From: Desulfosporosinus nitroreducens
GTDB taxonomy: Bacteria; Bacillota; Desulfitobacteriia; Desulfitobacteriales; Desulfitobacteriaceae
DNA: 64,000 bases
Assembly (NCBI RefSeq): GCF_023897015.1
Contig: NZ_JAMHFY010000005.1
Coordinates: 62,001-126,000, forward strand
Direction of reading: 5' to 3'
Shown: positions 44,064-55,001 of the stretch, piece by piece
How the letters are laid out: each line of letters starts with the position of its first letter
Position numbering within the stretch: the stretch's first letter is position 1
Made by a program: the position numbers and the translations under genes
The notes under the pieces: generated by a model
What the model was told of the DNA's origin: nothing
The model's input: the letters and a program-made list of their open reading frames with translations, nothing else
The model's database searches: none

Positions 44064-44795
44064 TTATTCGCCCGTCAACCAAACAATTTCACCATTTTGA
44101 ACCACAGGAACTATCGGTAACATGTTTGGAGTAGAACAATAAACTAAGTCACGCTCAAATCCTAGAGAAATAAGTTTTCTTCCGTGAACTGAATCGCGAA
44201 TTTTATCCGCAAGATGATTCTTCGAACTGCGATACAGTATACGCGCGGCTTCACCCAAGTCGTTTAGCAAAACATCCGGCCCTAAGGCATCAACAAACAT
44301 TCCTGCACAGAGCGTGTCCGGCAGATCAAAACGTTCTTCTGTACCTGCACAAAAAACTACTATCCCCTTAAGTCTATTTTTATTTTCGAATTCTCTTAGC
44401 ACAGCTAAAATAATACTCTGCATGTTTATAAAAGAAGCCATCCAGATCATGGGTGCAGCAATAGAATCACGTATAGCCCGAGTACCGTTGGTTGTCGTCA
44501 TAATGACTCTTCTGCCTCCCACTTTTTCAGGAACATAGTCAAAAGGCGAATTTCCTAAATCAAATCCTTCAATAATCAGAGAATCTCGCTCTCCTCCTAA
44601 TAATGATCCAGGAAGGGTTAAACGTGTTTCCAAGGCTTCTTCTGACGTGAGAACCGGAATAATAGCTTGGCAACCATTAGCTAAAGCTGTGACTATTGTG
44701 CTTGTCGCCCTCAGTACATCAATCACGATGACTAATCTATCTTCTAAGTACGGAATCCTCGGAGAACCTGTACTCGGTAATACTTCGATTTGCAT
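44064..44795 (-). CDS. comB: 2-phosphosulfolactate phosphatase family protein
   Basis: A 243-residue ComB-family phosphatase (VIVIDVLRATSTIVTALANG near 25, TTTNGTRAIRDS near 98, FCAGTEERFDLPDTLCAGMF near 150). In methanogens ComB hydrolyses phosphosulfolactate in coenzyme M synthesis. ComA, ComC and other CoM genes are absent from the window, so the substrate here is unknown; the family is widespread in Clostridia and may act in sulfolactate metabolism. ATG at 44795 behind GGGGTGATC. Confidence 0.88.
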   Translation of the reverse strand: MQIEVLPSTGSPRIPYLEDRLVIVIDVLRATSTIVTALANGCQAIIPVLTSEEALETRLTLPGSLLGGERDSLIIEGFDLGNSPFDYVPEKVGGRRVIMTTTNGTRAIRDSIAAPMIWMASFINMQSIILAVLREFENKNRLKGIVVFCAGTEERFDLPDTLCAGMFVDALGPDVLLNDLGEAARILYRSSKNHLADKIRDSVHGRKLISLGFERDLVYCSTPNMLPIVPVVQNGEIVWLTGE

Positions 44796-44964
44796 GCGAT
44801 CACCCCATTCCTGAAATTAATAAGATAATATTATTATATGTTATGCTCAGCCTTTTTTATATTCAACTTTTTTATCTTAAATCCTGCTAGTTGTTTAAAT
44901 TGTTGATATTCTAATGCCTTTTAGAACAAGCCTTCCAGATAGTAATGCTAAATAAGATAGAAAA

Positions 44965-45004
44965 GGGGATGACACAAAATACATATTGTATCCTGTTCAT
45001 CCCC
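44965..45004 (-). terminator. Terminator of the glycine cleavage operon
   Basis: GGGGATGA (45004-44997 on the minus strand) pairs with TCATCCCC (44972-44965), with a long loop that can form an inner stem, and is followed by TTTTCTATCTT. A second hairpin (ACAGGGA-type) lies between it and the gcvPB stop. Confidence 0.75.
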
Positions 45005-45049
45005 AACAGGGAATCAGGGATAATCCCTGTCTTCCCCACCTTATTTGAA

Positions 45050-46513
45050 TTATGACTCTTTGCGCCACCGCAAGTTAGGCTTCCGTACTGCGCCCACTTC
45101 ATCTAATCGTGTCACTAGCGTTGTGTAAGGTGCATTCTTAACAAGATCCGCATCAGTTTGGGCTTCCTCAGCAATCTTGATAAGGACCTGAGCAAATTCA
45201 TCCAGCGTTTCGATGCTTTCGGTTTCCGTCGGCTCAATCATCATTGCCTCTTCGACAATAATTGGAAAATAGATGGTTGGGGGGTGATAGCCATAATCCA
45301 ATAAACGTTTGGCGATATCTAAGGTATGCACTCCAGTTGATTTAAGGTTTTTCGGAGTAATAATAAATTCATGCATACATATGCGATCATACGGTAAGAA
45401 GTAATGCTCTTTTAGAACACTCATCAGATAGTTGGCGTTTAACACGGCACTTTCCGAGGCTGCCCTCAACCCTTCCCCGCCTAGACTTCGAATGTAGGCA
45501 TAAGCCCTGACAACCACCGAGAAGTTCGCATAAAACGAGCGCACCCGACCAATGGAGAGCGGCATATCTACTTGAAGAGTGAACGTTCCGTCCTCACTTC
45601 GAACTACCATGGGTTTGGGAAGAAACGGCATCAAAAAATCCTTAACTCCAACCGGTCCAGACCCTGGCCCTCCACCACCGTGAGGCGTGGCAAATGTCTT
45701 GTGTAAGTTAAGATGGACAACATCAAAACCCATATCTCCCGGGCGGGCAATACCCATCACAGCATTTGTATTCGCTCCATCATAATACAATAGACCGCCT
45801 GCATCATGAACCAACTTAGTAATCTCTAAAATATTTTCATCAAAGAGCCCCACTGTATTAGGATTTGTCAGCATCAGTGCAGCAACTTCGTCACTGAGGA
45901 CCTTTTTCAAAGCTTCTATGTCAACCCCGCCATGGTCATTGGAGGGAATTTGAATAATTTCATATCCAGCCATTGCAGCCGTTGCAGGATTCGTTCCATG
46001 AGCTGAATCCGGAACAATCACTTTTTTGCGTTTAGTGTCCTGACGGTGATCATGATAAGCTTTGATAATCAGAATTCCAGTCATTTCACCATGAGCACCA
46101 GCAGCCGGTTGGAGAGTAAAGCCATCCATCCCCGCTAATTCACAGAGGTCCTCTTGCAGTTCCGCCATGAGCTGCAATGCCCCTTGAGTCATCGACTCAG
46201 GCTGATATGGATGAAGAGCCGTGAAACCAGAGAGACGAGCCAACATCTCATTAACCTTCGGATTATACTTCATCGTACACGACCCAAGTGGATAAAACCC
46301 GGTGTCAACTCCATGATTAAAAGTAGAAAGATGTGTAAAGTGGCGCACCACATCCACTTCGGAAAGTTCCGGAAGTGACGGCTCCTGTTGACGTAACAAC
46401 TCGCTTGGAATCAGCGTTTTGATAGAAACTTCCGGAACATCACACATAGGTAAACTGACCGCACTTCGCCCATTGGCACTAAGATCAAAAATAAGTGGTT
46501 CTAATACTTTCAT
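45050..46513 (-). CDS. gcvPB: Glycine dehydrogenase (decarboxylating) subunit 2
   Basis: The P-protein half that binds PLP and decarboxylates glycine, passing the aminomethyl group to GcvH. The 487 residues carry the PLP lysine in [19 protein letters not shown] near 265. Its ATG overlaps the stop of gcvPA (ATGA), as expected for the split P-protein of Firmicutes. The C-terminus is normal. Confidence 0.96.
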   Translation of the reverse strand: MKVLEPLIFDLSANGRSAVSLPMCDVPEVSIKTLIPSELLRQQEPSLPELSEVDVVRHFTHLSTFNHGVDTGFYPLGSCTMKYNPKVNEMLARLSGFTALHPYQPESMTQGALQLMAELQEDLCELAGMDGFTLQPAAGAHGEMTGILIIKAYHDHRQDTKRKKVIVPDSAHGTNPATAAMAGYEIIQIPSNDHGGVDIEALKKVLSDEVAALMLTNPNTVGLFDENILEITKLVHDAGGLLYYDGANTNAVMGIARPGDMGFDVVHLNLHKTFATPHGGGGPGSGPVGVKDFLMPFLPKPMVVRSEDGTFTLQVDMPLSIGRVRSFYANFSVVVRAYAYIRSLGGEGLRAASESAVLNANYLMSVLKEHYFLPYDRICMHEFIITPKNLKSTGVHTLDIAKRLLDYGYHPPTIYFPIIVEEAMMIEPTETESIETLDEFAQVLIKIAEEAQTDADLVKNAPYTTLVTRLDEVGAVRKPNLRWRKES

Positions 46514-47850
46514 TGGATTGCCCCCAATCTGGCCACGAGCCGGTCAATATTAGCTTTAGACTTCGTTTCAGTCACACAGAAAAGGAGATGATGGTCGAGC
46601 TCTGGGTAAAAACGAGCCAGACCAAGCCCGCCGATTATCTGATCTTCTAAGAGCGCTGAGTTAATTTTAGCTGGTTCAATCTTGGACTTAATCACAAATT
46701 CATGAAAGAACGGGCTTGAGAAAGCCAAACTCATCCCAGGGATTTTGGCAATCTCCTGCGCAGCATAATGAGCATTCTGTAAATTTAGATAGGCCAATTC
46801 TTTAACTCCTGTTTTTCCTAGAGCACTCAAATGCATAGTAAAGGCCAGCGCACAAAGTGCTTCATTGGAGCATATGTTTGAGGTAGCTTTTTCTCGCCGT
46901 ATATGCTGTTCGCGGGCTTGAAGGGTTAGGACATATCCTTTTTTGCCATTTTTATCTGTGGTTGCTCCTACAATCCGACCAGGCATCCTGCGGACGAACT
47001 TGTCCCGACAAGACAAAAACCCCAAATATGGGCCTCCATAATTAAGAGCATTACCGAAGGGCTGTCCTTCGCCAACCGCAATATCTGCTCCGCATTCTCC
47101 CGGGGACTTTAGTAAGCCTAAAGAAACCGGGTTGACTGACATGACAACTAGAGCCCCTTTCGCATGAGCTAACTGTACAATTTCTTCTGCTCTTTCAATA
47201 CTGCCAAAAAAATTCGGATTTTGAATAAGCACGCCTGCAATGTCCTCTTGGAGTGCCGCTTCCAAGGCCGCTTGATCCAAGACACCATCCTTGAAAGGAA
47301 TCTCAACAAGCTCTACTCCGCGGGGCGGCAGATAGGTTCTTAGAACTTCACGATATTCAGGGTGCACCGTTTGCAATACTAGCACCTTTTCCCGCCGAGT
47401 TGCGTCACAGGTCATCAGGGCTGCTTCCGCTAAGGCCGAAGCACCATCGTACATAGAAGCATTCGTTACATCCATTCCGGTTAATTCACAGACTAAGGTC
47501 TGATATTCATAAATTGCCTGAAGGGTCCCTTGACTAATCTCTGGTTGATAAGGCGTATAGGCAGTGTAAAATTCTGAACGCAGCAGCAATTGATCAATAA
47601 AACTCGGAATATAATGTTCATAAGCCCCGGCTCCGAGATAAGAGCTATACCCTTCTACGGTTTGATTAAGATTTGCCAGACCTTTGACATGTTTGACCAA
47701 TTCCTGCTCTGACATTCCTCCGTTAATAGCCAAAGGACGTTGCAAGCGGACTTCCTTTGGAATATCTGCAAACAGCTCTTCAACTGACTTAACCCCGATA
47801 CGGGCTAAGAGCCGTTCGTTTTGGCTGTCCGTATTCGGTATAAAGTTCAT
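46510..47850 (-). CDS. gcvPA: Glycine dehydrogenase (decarboxylating) subunit 1
   Basis: First half of the split glycine decarboxylase, 446 residues, forming a complex with Gcv[22 protein letters not shown] and [20 protein letters not shown] are typical. No PLP lysine is expected here. It begins one nucleotide after gcvH and overlaps gcvPB. Confidence 0.96.
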   Translation of the reverse strand: MNFIPNTDSQNERLLARIGVKSVEELFADIPKEVRLQRPLAINGGMSEQELVKHVKGLANLNQTVEGYSSYLGAGAYEHYIPSFIDQLLLRSEFYTAYTPYQPEISQGTLQAIYEYQTLVCELTGMDVTNASMYDGASALAEAALMTCDATRREKVLVLQTVHPEYREVLRTYLPPRGVELVEIPFKDGVLDQAALEAALQEDIAGVLIQNPNFFGSIERAEEIVQLAHAKGALVVMSVNPVSLGLLKSPGECGADIAVGEGQPFGNALNYGGPYLGFLSCRDKFVRRMPGRIVGATTDKNGKKGYVLTLQAREQHIRREKATSNICSNEALCALAFTMHLSALGKTGVKELAYLNLQNAHYAAQEIAKIPGMSLAFSSPFFHEFVIKSKIEPAKINSALLEDQIIGGLGLARFYPELDHHLLFCVTETKSKANIDRLVARLGAIQ

Positions 47851-47851
47851 T

Positions 47852-48238
47852 CTAATGTTCCTCCTGTGCTAAAAACGCTTCATATTCAGCAGCCGTCATC
47901 AAACCGTCGAGAGAGGATAAATCATCCGCTTCGACTTTGATCAGCCAACCTTCCCCATAGGGTTCAGAGTTGAGTAAATCGGGTGAATCCATAACCTGAG
48001 TATTGACTTCCACAACTTTCCCGCTAACTGAGGCCGTAATATCGGAAACCGCTTTTACAGATTCCACTGTACCATAAGATTTTCCAGCTGTTACTGTCGT
48101 TCCTACATCAGGAAGCTCTACAAACACTACATCTCCGAGGCTTTCCTGGGCATGGTCTGTAATCCCAAACGTCACGATATTCCCCTCAACCTTAGCATAC
48201 TCGTGTTCTTTATTATACTTTAACTCTACTGGATTCAT
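47852..48238 (-). CDS. gcvH: Glycine cleavage system H protein
   Basis: Lipoyl-carrying shuttle of the glycine cleavage system. ATG at 48238 (128 residues) lies behind AGGAGG; 26 in-frame codons upstream have no ribosome site. The lipoylation lysine is in [17 protein letters not shown] near residue 62. The C-terminus ends LAQEEH. No lipoate ligase gene is in the window. Confidence 0.95.
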   Translation of the reverse strand: MNPVELKYNKEHEYAKVEGNIVTFGITDHAQESLGDVVFVELPDVGTTVTAGKSYGTVESVKAVSDITASVSGKVVEVNTQVMDSPDLLNSEPYGEGWLIKVEADDLSSLDGLMTAAEYEAFLAQEEH

Positions 48239-48391
48239 CAAAATCATCCTCCTCATATTTTTAATTATCTTACCCAAGGAGATTATGAGCATCCGCTGAC
48301 ACATCAACTTGAGCAAAGTTATCTAATAATTTTAAACTCAATTGGGGTAGAGTCCACCGAAGTCTCGATATTCAGCTTTAGCTGAACGAGT

Positions 48392-49546
48392 TCACTTGGC
48401 ACTTATTTTTTCGGACATTGCACCAGATTCCTTCGCTGAGTGTCCTGCTTGTTTATCACGTTTATAAAATAAGGAAGGAATGATCTTAGCCTTAACAGCT
48501 TTTCCACGAATCATTACATCAAGAACCTCCCCTTGAATGGCTAAATCTGCGCGGATTAGACCTAGGGCAATATTTTTGTTTAAGGTTGGGGAAAATGACC
48601 CTGAAGTGATAAAGCCAATTTCTTGTCCGTCTTTTTGTAAGGGATAATGAGAACGGGCGATTCCACGATCAATCATTTCAAGTCCTACCAACTTGCGCGG
48701 TATTCCTTGTTCTTTCTGAGCCAGAAGTACTTCCTTGCCAATAAAATCTACTTTATCCAATTTCACAAAAATTCCAAGTCCTGCTTCAAGCGGAGTGATT
48801 TCCGCACCTAGCTCATTCCCGTATAAAGGAAGGCGAGCTTCAAATCGCAATGTGTCGCGGGCTCCCAGTCCAATCGGTTTTACACCGTCATTAGCTCCAA
48901 TCTCTAATATTTTTCGCCATAATTGTCGTCCATATTCAGGAGCAACATAGATTTCAAATCCATCCTCTCCTGTATAACCGGTTCTGGAGATAAGACAGCT
49001 AACTCCGTCAATTTCTCCATGAGCAAAACTATAATATTTTATTTGTGAAAGATTAATGTTCGTAATACGTTGTAAAACAGTTTCTGCCAAAGGACCTTGT
49101 AACGCAAGTTGGGCATACTGCTCAGATAAGTTCTCAGCAATCACATTAAATTTTTTGGCTTGTTCTGTAATCCAAACATAATCCTTATCCGCATTAGAGG
49201 CATTAACGACAATAAAAAAGTGTTGTGAATTATATCGATAAACCAGCAAATCATCAACTATTCCACCATTTGGATAACACATAGGAGAATAGAGGATTTT
49301 CCCATCCTCAAGCTTGCTTACATCGTTGGTAATCAGCATTTGGACAAAAGCCAGAGCCTCTTCCCCGCGAACATCAATCTCACCCATGTGTGAGACATCA
49401 AAAAGACCCGCCTTTGTGCGAACAGTATGATGTTCATCAATGACACCTGCATACTGAACAGGCATTTCCCATCCGCCAAAATCAATTAGTTTAGCCTTTG
49501 CAACCAAATGTTCTTCATAAAGAGGAGTACGTTTTAATTCATTCAT
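48392..49546 (-). CDS. gcvT: Aminomethyltransferase (glycine cleavage T protein)
   Basis: Transfers the C1 unit from the aminomethyl-lipoyl group to tetrahydrofolate and releases ammonia. It is 384 residues, slightly long because of a hydrophilic tail ([20 protein letters not shown]). [27 protein letters not shown] and [19 protein letters not shown] are diagnostic. First gene of gcvT-gcvH-gcvPA-gcvPB, controlled by the riboswitch. About 150 nt separate it from gcvH. Confidence 0.96.
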   Translation of the reverse strand: MNELKRTPLYEEHLVAKAKLIDFGGWEMPVQYAGVIDEHHTVRTKAGLFDVSHMGEIDVRGEEALAFVQMLITNDVSKLEDGKILYSPMCYPNGGIVDDLLVYRYNSQHFFIVVNASNADKDYVWITEQAKKFNVIAENLSEQYAQLALQGPLAETVLQRITNINLSQIKYYSFAHGEIDGVSCLISRTGYTGEDGFEIYVAPEYGRQLWRKILEIGANDGVKPIGLGARDTLRFEARLPLYGNELGAEITPLEAGLGIFVKLDKVDFIGKEVLLAQKEQGIPRKLVGLEMIDRGIARSHYPLQKDGQEIGFITSGSFSPTLNKNIALGLIRADLAIQGEVLDVMIRGKAVKAKIIPSLFYKRDKQAGHSAKESGAMSEKISAK

Positions 49547-49694
49547 ATTGAAACCTCCTTTAATTTTGACTTATAAGAGATCGAAAAACTATTGGTCGGA
49601 AGAATTCAGCACTTAGTATAGTGTTTCATATAGATAGACATCGCACCCTAGAAAAATACTTCCAAAATCTCCTTATAATTTTTTTTGTAAAATA

Positions 49695-49922
49695 AAAGGA
49701 CAGAGAAAGTGCGCAATCGCGCACTTTCTCTGTCCTTTAACCTGAGAGATTCGCCGTTTCCAGCTTCCCCTTTGGTGTTCTCTTTTACAAGAAACTCTCC
49801 AGAGTCCCGTCTTCTAGCAGTACTTTTGCCTGAGAGTTTCCCTCCTTGAAAGAGCGATTTCAAGGAATTTCTCCTTCGGCGTCTGAAAAATAAATCTCAG
49901 ATCTCTCCTGCTAGCATCATTC
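49695..49922 (-). promoter_or_regulatory. Tandem glycine riboswitch with terminator
   Basis: On the minus strand two aptamer halves can be read: GGAGAGATCTGAG ... GACGCCGAAGGAG ... AAACTCTCAGGCAAAAG (about 49915-49808), then GGGACTCTGGAGAG ... CACCAAAGGGG ... CGGCGAATCTCTCAGG (about 49805-49742). A terminator follows: 20-bp perfect stem 49738-49719 / 49714-49695 with an AATC/GATT loop, then a T run. In gcv operons glycine binding prevents this terminator. An unverified TTGACT-type promoter (49967-49962) lies over the ileS stop. The gap 49547-49694 holds no gene. Confidence 0.9.
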
Positions 49923-49959
49923 GGTATTAGCTTATTTCTTTACTATATAATATGCCCTT

Positions 49960-52746
49960 TTAGTCAATAAGTCTACTGGAATTTTCTGAAACTACTTCAC
50001 TACAGCGAGGGCAAATCGTCGGATGCTCTTCATTCTTTCCAACTTCTTCATGGAACATCCAACAGCGCTCGCATTTTTCCCCTTTAGCTGGTTGCACAAG
50101 AATGCCTAATCCCTTGTGAACTTCTGCTGGTTGTACCCCTTCAGGTCTTTCTTCATTTGGTTGATGCATGACTAGGCTAGAAACAATAAAGATTTCTGCC
50201 AAATTAGGAACTTGTTGCAAGGATTCATATTGTTCATCCGTAGGGTAGAGATCAACCTGAGCTGTCAAAGGATGATTAATTAATTTTTCCTGACGTGCTA
50301 TTTCCAATACTTTAGCTACATCCGTGCGTAAAGCCAGTATCTGATCCCAGCGATTTGCTAATTCTTCGTCCATCCATTCAGAATTTACTTTAGGCATTTC
50401 TGCAATTTGGACATTCTCTGCACTCTTTTCTCCAGGAATATACGGCCAGATTTCTTCTGCCATGAACGATAAAACTGGAGCCAAGAGACGTACCAGTGAA
50501 TCAAGCACTTCATATAAAACCGTCTGGGCGGAACGACGAAGAAGTGACGTTTTTCCTTCAACATAAAGTCTGTCCTTGACAATATCCAGATAAACGGCAC
50601 TTAATTCGATGGTACAGAAATTATGAATCGTATGATAAGCCCAATGGAATTCATAAGACTCATACCCAAGAAGAACGCGTTCAACCACTTTGGAAAGCTT
50701 AAGCAAAGCCCAGCGGTCGATTTCTTGAAGCTCTTGATAACTCACTTTATCCTTGGCAGGATCAAAATCATTGAGGTTACTCAATAAGAAACGCAGGGTA
50801 TTACGAATTTTGCGATAAGCTTCAGACATTTGCTTCATAATGCGCGGAGAAGCTGCCACGTCATTTTTATAATCCACAGAACTGACCCAAAGCCGTAAAA
50901 TGTCCGCACCCAGTTCTTGAACAACCTTAAGAGGATCAACCCCATTGCCCAGCGATTTTGACATCTTTCGCCCTTGTTCATCAACAACGAAACCGTGGGT
51001 TAAAACATTCCGATAAGGAGCCTGACCAAAAGCAGCCACCGAAGTGGACAAAGAAGAATTGAACCAGCCGCGATGCTGATCTGAACCTTCTAAGTATAGA
51101 TCTGCCGGCCAAGATAATTCAGCCCGTTGCTTCAAGACACCGGCATGGCTTGTGCCGGAATCAAACCAAACGTCCATGATGTCCGTCTCTTTGCGGAATT
51201 TCGTACCTCCACACTCACAAGCTGTCCCTTCTGGCAACAATTCTACGGCAGAATGGGCAAACCAAGCATCCGACCCTTCTTGACGGAAAAAGTCTTGGAC
51301 TTTGGCGATGGTCTGGTCGTTCACCAAGACTTTTCCACAATCTTCACAGTAGAAGATGGGAATTGGAACCCCCCAAGTCCTTTGCCGAGAAATACACCAG
51401 TCTCCGCGTTCCGCTATCATGTTAAAGATTCGATCTCTTCCCCAAGCAGGGATCCAACGAACCTTCTCAATCTCCTCTAAGGCTGCCTGCCGAAATCCAT
51501 CAATGGAGGCAAACCATTGTTCAGTTGCGCGGAAGATGATCGGGCTCTTGCAACGCCAACAATGAGGATAACTATGTTCGATTGTTTCCTCAAGGACAAG
51601 ATCGTTACTGTTCTTGAGGTCCTCTACGATCACAGGATTCGCTTTCCCGGTTTTAAGGCCGACATAGGCTCCGCCTTCCTCGGTGAATTTCCCTTGATGA
51701 TCAACAGGACATAAAGCAGGCAAGCCGTATTTCTTTCCAACTAAAAAGTCATCTTCCCCGTGGGCTGGCGCGGTATGAACGCAACCTGTACCAGCTTCCA
51801 AGGTGACATGTTCCCCGCAAACTACCACGGAGTCCCTGTCCATGAGCGGATTTCTACAAATTACGCCTTCAAGTTCTTTGCCGGAGAGAGTCCTTTCAAC
51901 CGGAAGTTCCAGCTTCCACAAGGAACGTAAGGACTCCAACATTCCCTCAGCAACCACCCAATGTTCTTGCTGAGCGGTGACGACAGCATAGGTTAACTCC
52001 GGGTGGACACTGATCGCCAGGTTTGCTGGCAAGGTCCAAGGAGTTGTCGTCCAAATAACTACGAACGTATTCTCTTCGGTGAGAGCACTCATTCCATCGC
52101 GCACCGCAAATTTGACATAAATCGCGGTGGCAGGCTTGTCTGCATATTCAATCTCGGCCTCAGCAAGTGCTGTCTCACAGGAAGGGCACCAGTAGACAGG
52201 TTTTAGTCCTTTATAAATATAACCTTTTTTGGTCATATCCCCAAAAACCCCAATTTGAGCAGCCTCATACTCCTTTTGCAAAGTCAGGTAAGGGTGTTCC
52301 CAATCCCCCCGCACTCCAAGCCGCTTAAACTCCTCACGCTGTATCCCAACATATTTTTCCGCATAGTCTTTGCATTTCTGCCGAAATTCCAGCGCAGATA
52401 CCGCATGACGATTTACTCCCAATTTCTTAATAACTTGTTGCTCAATAGGAAGGCCATGCGTATCCCATCCCGGCACATAAGGCGCATCAAAGCCCATCAT
52501 GGTCTTGTATTTAACAATGATATCTTTCAATACTTTATTAATAGCATGCCCCAGATGAATGTCCCCGTTAGCATAGGGCGGCCCGTCATGAAGGATAAAT
52601 TTCGGCCTTCCCTCACGTGCTTTCTGGACTCTTTCATAAAGTTTTTCCTCTTCCCAAGATTTGAGGATTTCAGGTTCCCTTTTGGGGAGATTTCCTCGCA
52701 TTGGAAAATCAGTTTCAGGTAAATTCAATGTATTACGATAGTCCAT
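49960..52746 (-). CDS. ileS: Isoleucyl-tRNA synthetase
   Basis: Charges tRNA-Ile. ATG at 52746 (928 residues) has AAAGGAGG; 37 upstream in-frame codons lack a site. It carries HIGH ([16 protein letters not shown]), the CP1 editing domain around 190-400, KMSKS ([12 protein letters not shown] near 600), and a C-terminal zinc finger with [10 protein letters not shown] and CPRCSE. The zinc finger marks the bacterial type. It is downstream of a T-box leader. Confidence 0.97.
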   Translation of the reverse strand: MDYRNTLNLPETDFPMRGNLPKREPEILKSWEEEKLYERVQKAREGRPKFILHDGPPYANGDIHLGHAINKVLKDIIVKYKTMMGFDAPYVPGWDTHGLPIEQQVIKKLGVNRHAVSALEFRQKCKDYAEKYVGIQREEFKRLGVRGDWEHPYLTLQKEYEAAQIGVFGDMTKKGYIYKGLKPVYWCPSCETALAEAEIEYADKPATAIYVKFAVRDGMSALTEENTFVVIWTTTPWTLPANLAISVHPELTYAVVTAQQEHWVVAEGMLESLRSLWKLELPVERTLSGKELEGVICRNPLMDRDSVVVCGEHVTLEAGTGCVHTAPAHGEDDFLVGKKYGLPALCPVDHQGKFTEEGGAYVGLKTGKANPVIVEDLKNSNDLVLEETIEHSYPHCWRCKSPIIFRATEQWFASIDGFRQAALEEIEKVRWIPAWGRDRIFNMIAERGDWCISRQRTWGVPIPIFYCEDCGKVLVNDQTIAKVQDFFRQEGSDAWFAHSAVELLPEGTACECGGTKFRKETDIMDVWFDSGTSHAGVLKQRAELSWPADLYLEGSDQHRGWFNSSLSTSVAAFGQAPYRNVLTHGFVVDEQGRKMSKSLGNGVDPLKVVQELGADILRLWVSSVDYKNDVAASPRIMKQMSEAYRKIRNTLRFLLSNLNDFDPAKDKVSYQELQEIDRWALLKLSKVVERVLLGYESYEFHWAYHTIHNFCTIELSAVYLDIVKDRLYVEGKTSLLRRSAQTVLYEVLDSLVRLLAPVLSFMAEEIWPYIPGEKSAENVQIAEMPKVNSEWMDEELANRWDQILALRTDVAKVLEIARQEKLINHPLTAQVDLYPTDEQYESLQQVPNLAEIFIVSSLVMHQPNEERPEGVQPAEVHKGLGILVQPAKGEKCERCWMFHEEVGKNEEHPTICPRCSEVVSENSSRLID

Positions 52747-52895
52747 TAATAATTTCCTCCTTTGAATGATCTTACAAGCTGCAAGTTCTTGCTTAACATT
52801 AGTTATGTTAGTATGCTTCTGCTTGTAAAGGATATTAGAAAACTTGACTAACGCCAAGCGTTAAGGCAATGGCCATGACTCTAAATAGTATAACT

Positions 52896-53120
52896 AAAAA
52901 TCTCGCCCCTAAAAAGGGACGAGATTACTCGCGGTACCACCCATGTTGCTATATATAGCCACTCGGAAGTCTTTTAACGGAGACAAACCGAATAAAGCTT
53001 ACTGAGATTTCAGCCATTCACTCCAAGGGGATTTTCTTTGTCACTTCTCCACGGGCTCACACCATACCCCGCTCGCTGATGAGCTTACTTGACAAAGACT
53101 GTCCTTTTCAACGTGTCTAC
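52896..53120 (-). promoter_or_regulatory. T-box riboswitch of ileS
   Basis: On the minus strand the T-box sequence GGGTGGTACCGCG (52942-52930) is followed by a terminator stem (AATCTCGTCCCT / GGGGCGAGATT, then TTTTTA, 52926-52896). Stem I begins near 53110 and includes AGTAAGCTCATCAGCGAGC with GGTGTGAGCCCG. A plausible specifier codon ATC (isoleucine) stands at 53032-53030 in GAAAATCCCCTTGGAG. The specifier call is by comparison to known layouts, not a computed fold. The gap down to the ileS start is otherwise empty. Confidence 0.88.
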
Positions 53121-53168
53121 AAATTTAAATTCTCGGATAACTACAAGCTTAATATTAAGTATTAGTTA

Positions 53169-53642
53169 TTAATCCTTTAAAATAACTTTACGAAGGATGG
53201 TGATAAGTTTGGCTTGTCCTTCCGAGTCAATTGGGTCTACCATCCACAGACAGAGAAAGGATAGTTTTCGGCTTCTCCACTCCTGAACAAAGGGATCCAT
53301 CTGTTCTTTAGATACGTATAAGTGCTTAGAATCTTGAGAAGGCGTCAAACTTACCACAACACCGCGTTGCTCCATTTCATCCATTGCCCTGAACGCGCGG
53401 TCAAGTAAATCATCACTCCCTGTCATCAAGACATCTCCTGAGCGAAAATGATGATCCGCTTCAGCAAACCCAACACTAAAGATCTTTATATCCTGTTCAT
53501 CGGAATGCAAACTATCTATGGAGGTTAAAAGTTGAACCTCTTGGCCCCCTACTTTACCAACGTAAATCTCATTCTCATCCTGATGCAAACCAAATCCTTG
53601 AATGAGAAAGTCCGGAGATATCTCACTAATTAATCTATACAT
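53169..53642 (-). CDS. Conserved-looking hypothetical protein between divIVA and ileS
   Basis: A 157-residue soluble acidic protein starting with ATG behind GGAGAAGGG, so it is translated. It begins MYRLISEISPDFLIQGFGLH and contains GDVLMTGSDDLLDRAFRAMD and a terminal KLITILRKVILKD. No signal, membrane segment or family is recognised. It lies in the sepF-ylmG-ylmH-divIVA cluster just before the T-box of ileS. B. subtilis has no gene at this spot. Confidence 0.75.
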   Translation of the reverse strand: MYRLISEISPDFLIQGFGLHQDENEIYVGKVGGQEVQLLTSIDSLHSDEQDIKIFSVGFAEADHHFRSGDVLMTGSDDLLDRAFRAMDEMEQRGVVVSLTPSQDSKHLYVSKEQMDPFVQEWRSRKLSFLCLWMVDPIDSEGQAKLITILRKVILKD

Positions 53643-53728
53643 TGATGAAACCCTTCTCCTTCAAAGTCATCTATAGAATATTTTACCACGAAACTAGACA
53701 GATTCGCAACATCCTGACTCTAATCCCG

Positions 53729-54190
53729 TTAAGCGATGCCTTCATTTTTTTCTTGTAAGGTTTCCAAATCTAGATGCGCTAGAAGAAAAGACTTAAGTTG
53801 TGTACGTAATAAATCACGTTTTCTAGCAAGCTCTTGGATCTCCTCTTGTATTTCTTCCCACTTTTTCTGCGCTTCAGACACCTTAGTTAACTTTTCATGT
53901 TCTGCTTTCCGTAATATAAGTGCCGCCTCTTCACGAGCGGTCTCCTTAACCTCTTCAGCAGTTTGTTGAGCCAACACTAGGGTCTGTTGTAAGGTGTTCT
54001 CGATTTGGCGATAATGCCCAATTTCCGCTTCCAACCCTTTTGTCTTTTCTCGCAGTTCGAAATTCTCTGTATACGCTAATTCAAATTCCTGACTGACATT
54101 CTCGAGAAATTTCCCCACCTCCTCGCATTGATAGCCCCGAATCCCTTTGCGAAAAGTTTTGTTTCGTATGTCAAGAGGAGTCATCTCCAT
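53729..54190 (-). CDS. divIVA: DivIVA domain protein
   Basis: A coiled-coil protein that binds curved membrane at poles and septa. The N-terminal membrane-binding motif MTPLDIRNKTFRKGIRGYQ, with EEVGKFLENVSQEFE, is followed by a coiled coil to about residue 135. At 153 residues it is close to other DivIVA proteins. ATG behind TAGGAGGG. Synteny with ylmH upstream and ileS downstream supports the assignment. Confidence 0.92.
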   Translation of the reverse strand: MEMTPLDIRNKTFRKGIRGYQCEEVGKFLENVSQEFELAYTENFELREKTKGLEAEIGHYRQIENTLQQTLVLAQQTAEEVKETAREEAALILRKAEHEKLTKVSEAQKKWEEIQEEIQELARKRDLLRTQLKSFLLAHLDLETLQEKNEGIA

Positions 54191-54202
54191 TATATTTCCC
54201 TC

Positions 54203-55000
54203 CTAGTGCCGTCGTGACCGAAAAAGTAGGATTTGCCAAGCTATTCGTTCCTTGCGAGTCTGGGAACTCTCCAAAAGCTTTATGCGCCCATACCCTCGAC
54301 AAGAAACTATGTCATCCGTCTGTACTTCTGCTTCCGCTTTAAACACCACAAGGCCAGCTTTCCTCACCTTGCCATGACTTATCCACTCCTGGGCCATACT
54401 CCTCGAAACCTTAAAAGCATTAGCGATCACCGCATCCAAGCGTGATGAATTAACCGTTATCCGGCGCTCTTCACCCAATTCAGGAAGTACGTCTGGTTTT
54501 CCGTTAATGAGTGAAACTTCAATCTTTTCACGCCCCGCATGTGTCCAATGATTTAATAAATACGGGACTATTTCCAGGGTTCCAGCAACATAAAAACCGC
54601 TCTGCCCAGGTCTGATATCCCCCAAGACATCCCGTCTAAAGCCTAATCCCATGAGGGATCCCAGTATCTGTCGATGCTCGAGCTGAGCACGAGCATCAGT
54701 AGATCGTACCCATAACAGGGCAATGTCTGCATCTTTGAAGTCTAAGGTTTCTCCTTTAGACCCCATCAGAATTCGAACCCGTTCCGCTTCTGAAAACCCG
54801 CCCTCCGCTAAAAACTCAAGATGTTCCTTACGTAAAATTGATTCAGCCCACTCCCTCATGGCAAAGCTCAAAAATGGAGTGACTTGTCTAACCCCTTCAT
54901 TAAGCACACCATTTACTTGATCTAATAAATGCGCTGCTTCCAAACGAGCTTCTTTTTCATCCCAATATTTTAGAACACTTCGGTCAATTGAATGCTTCAT
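54203..55000 (-). CDS. ylmH: YlmH family S4 RNA-binding protein
   Basis: RNA-binding protein of the sepF cluster; in B. subtilis YlmH (RqcP2-like) participates in ribosome quality control. ATG at 55000 gives 265 residues (MKHSIDRSVLKYWDEKEARL); the frame is open 7 codons earlier to a GTG that overlaps yggT. The S4 domain is at the C-terminus (SSRLDAVIANAFKVSRSMAQ near 187). The N-terminal half follows the known fold (FLAEGGFSEAERVRI, GDIRPGQSGFYVAGTL). Confidence 0.92.
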   Translation of the reverse strand: MKHSIDRSVLKYWDEKEARLEAAHLLDQVNGVLNEGVRQVTPFLSFAMREWAESILRKEHLEFLAEGGFSEAERVRILMGSKGETLDFKDADIALLWVRSTDARAQLEHRQILGSLMGLGFRRDVLGDIRPGQSGFYVAGTLEIVPYLLNHWTHAGREKIEVSLINGKPDVLPELGEERRITVNSSRLDAVIANAFKVSRSMAQEWISHGKVRKAGLVVFKAEAEVQTDDIVSCRGYGRIKLLESSQTRKERIAWQILLFRSRRH

Positions 55001-55001
55001 C

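Noticed and set aside
44911-45102. 63-codon frame at the end of gcvPB
   Set aside because: It lies over the gcvPB 3' end in another frame and the operon terminator; no ribosome site.
49648-49863. 71-codon open frame on the minus strand upstream of gcvT
   Set aside because: It lies entirely within the glycine riboswitch and its terminator and has no ribosome site; RNA structure explains the sequence.
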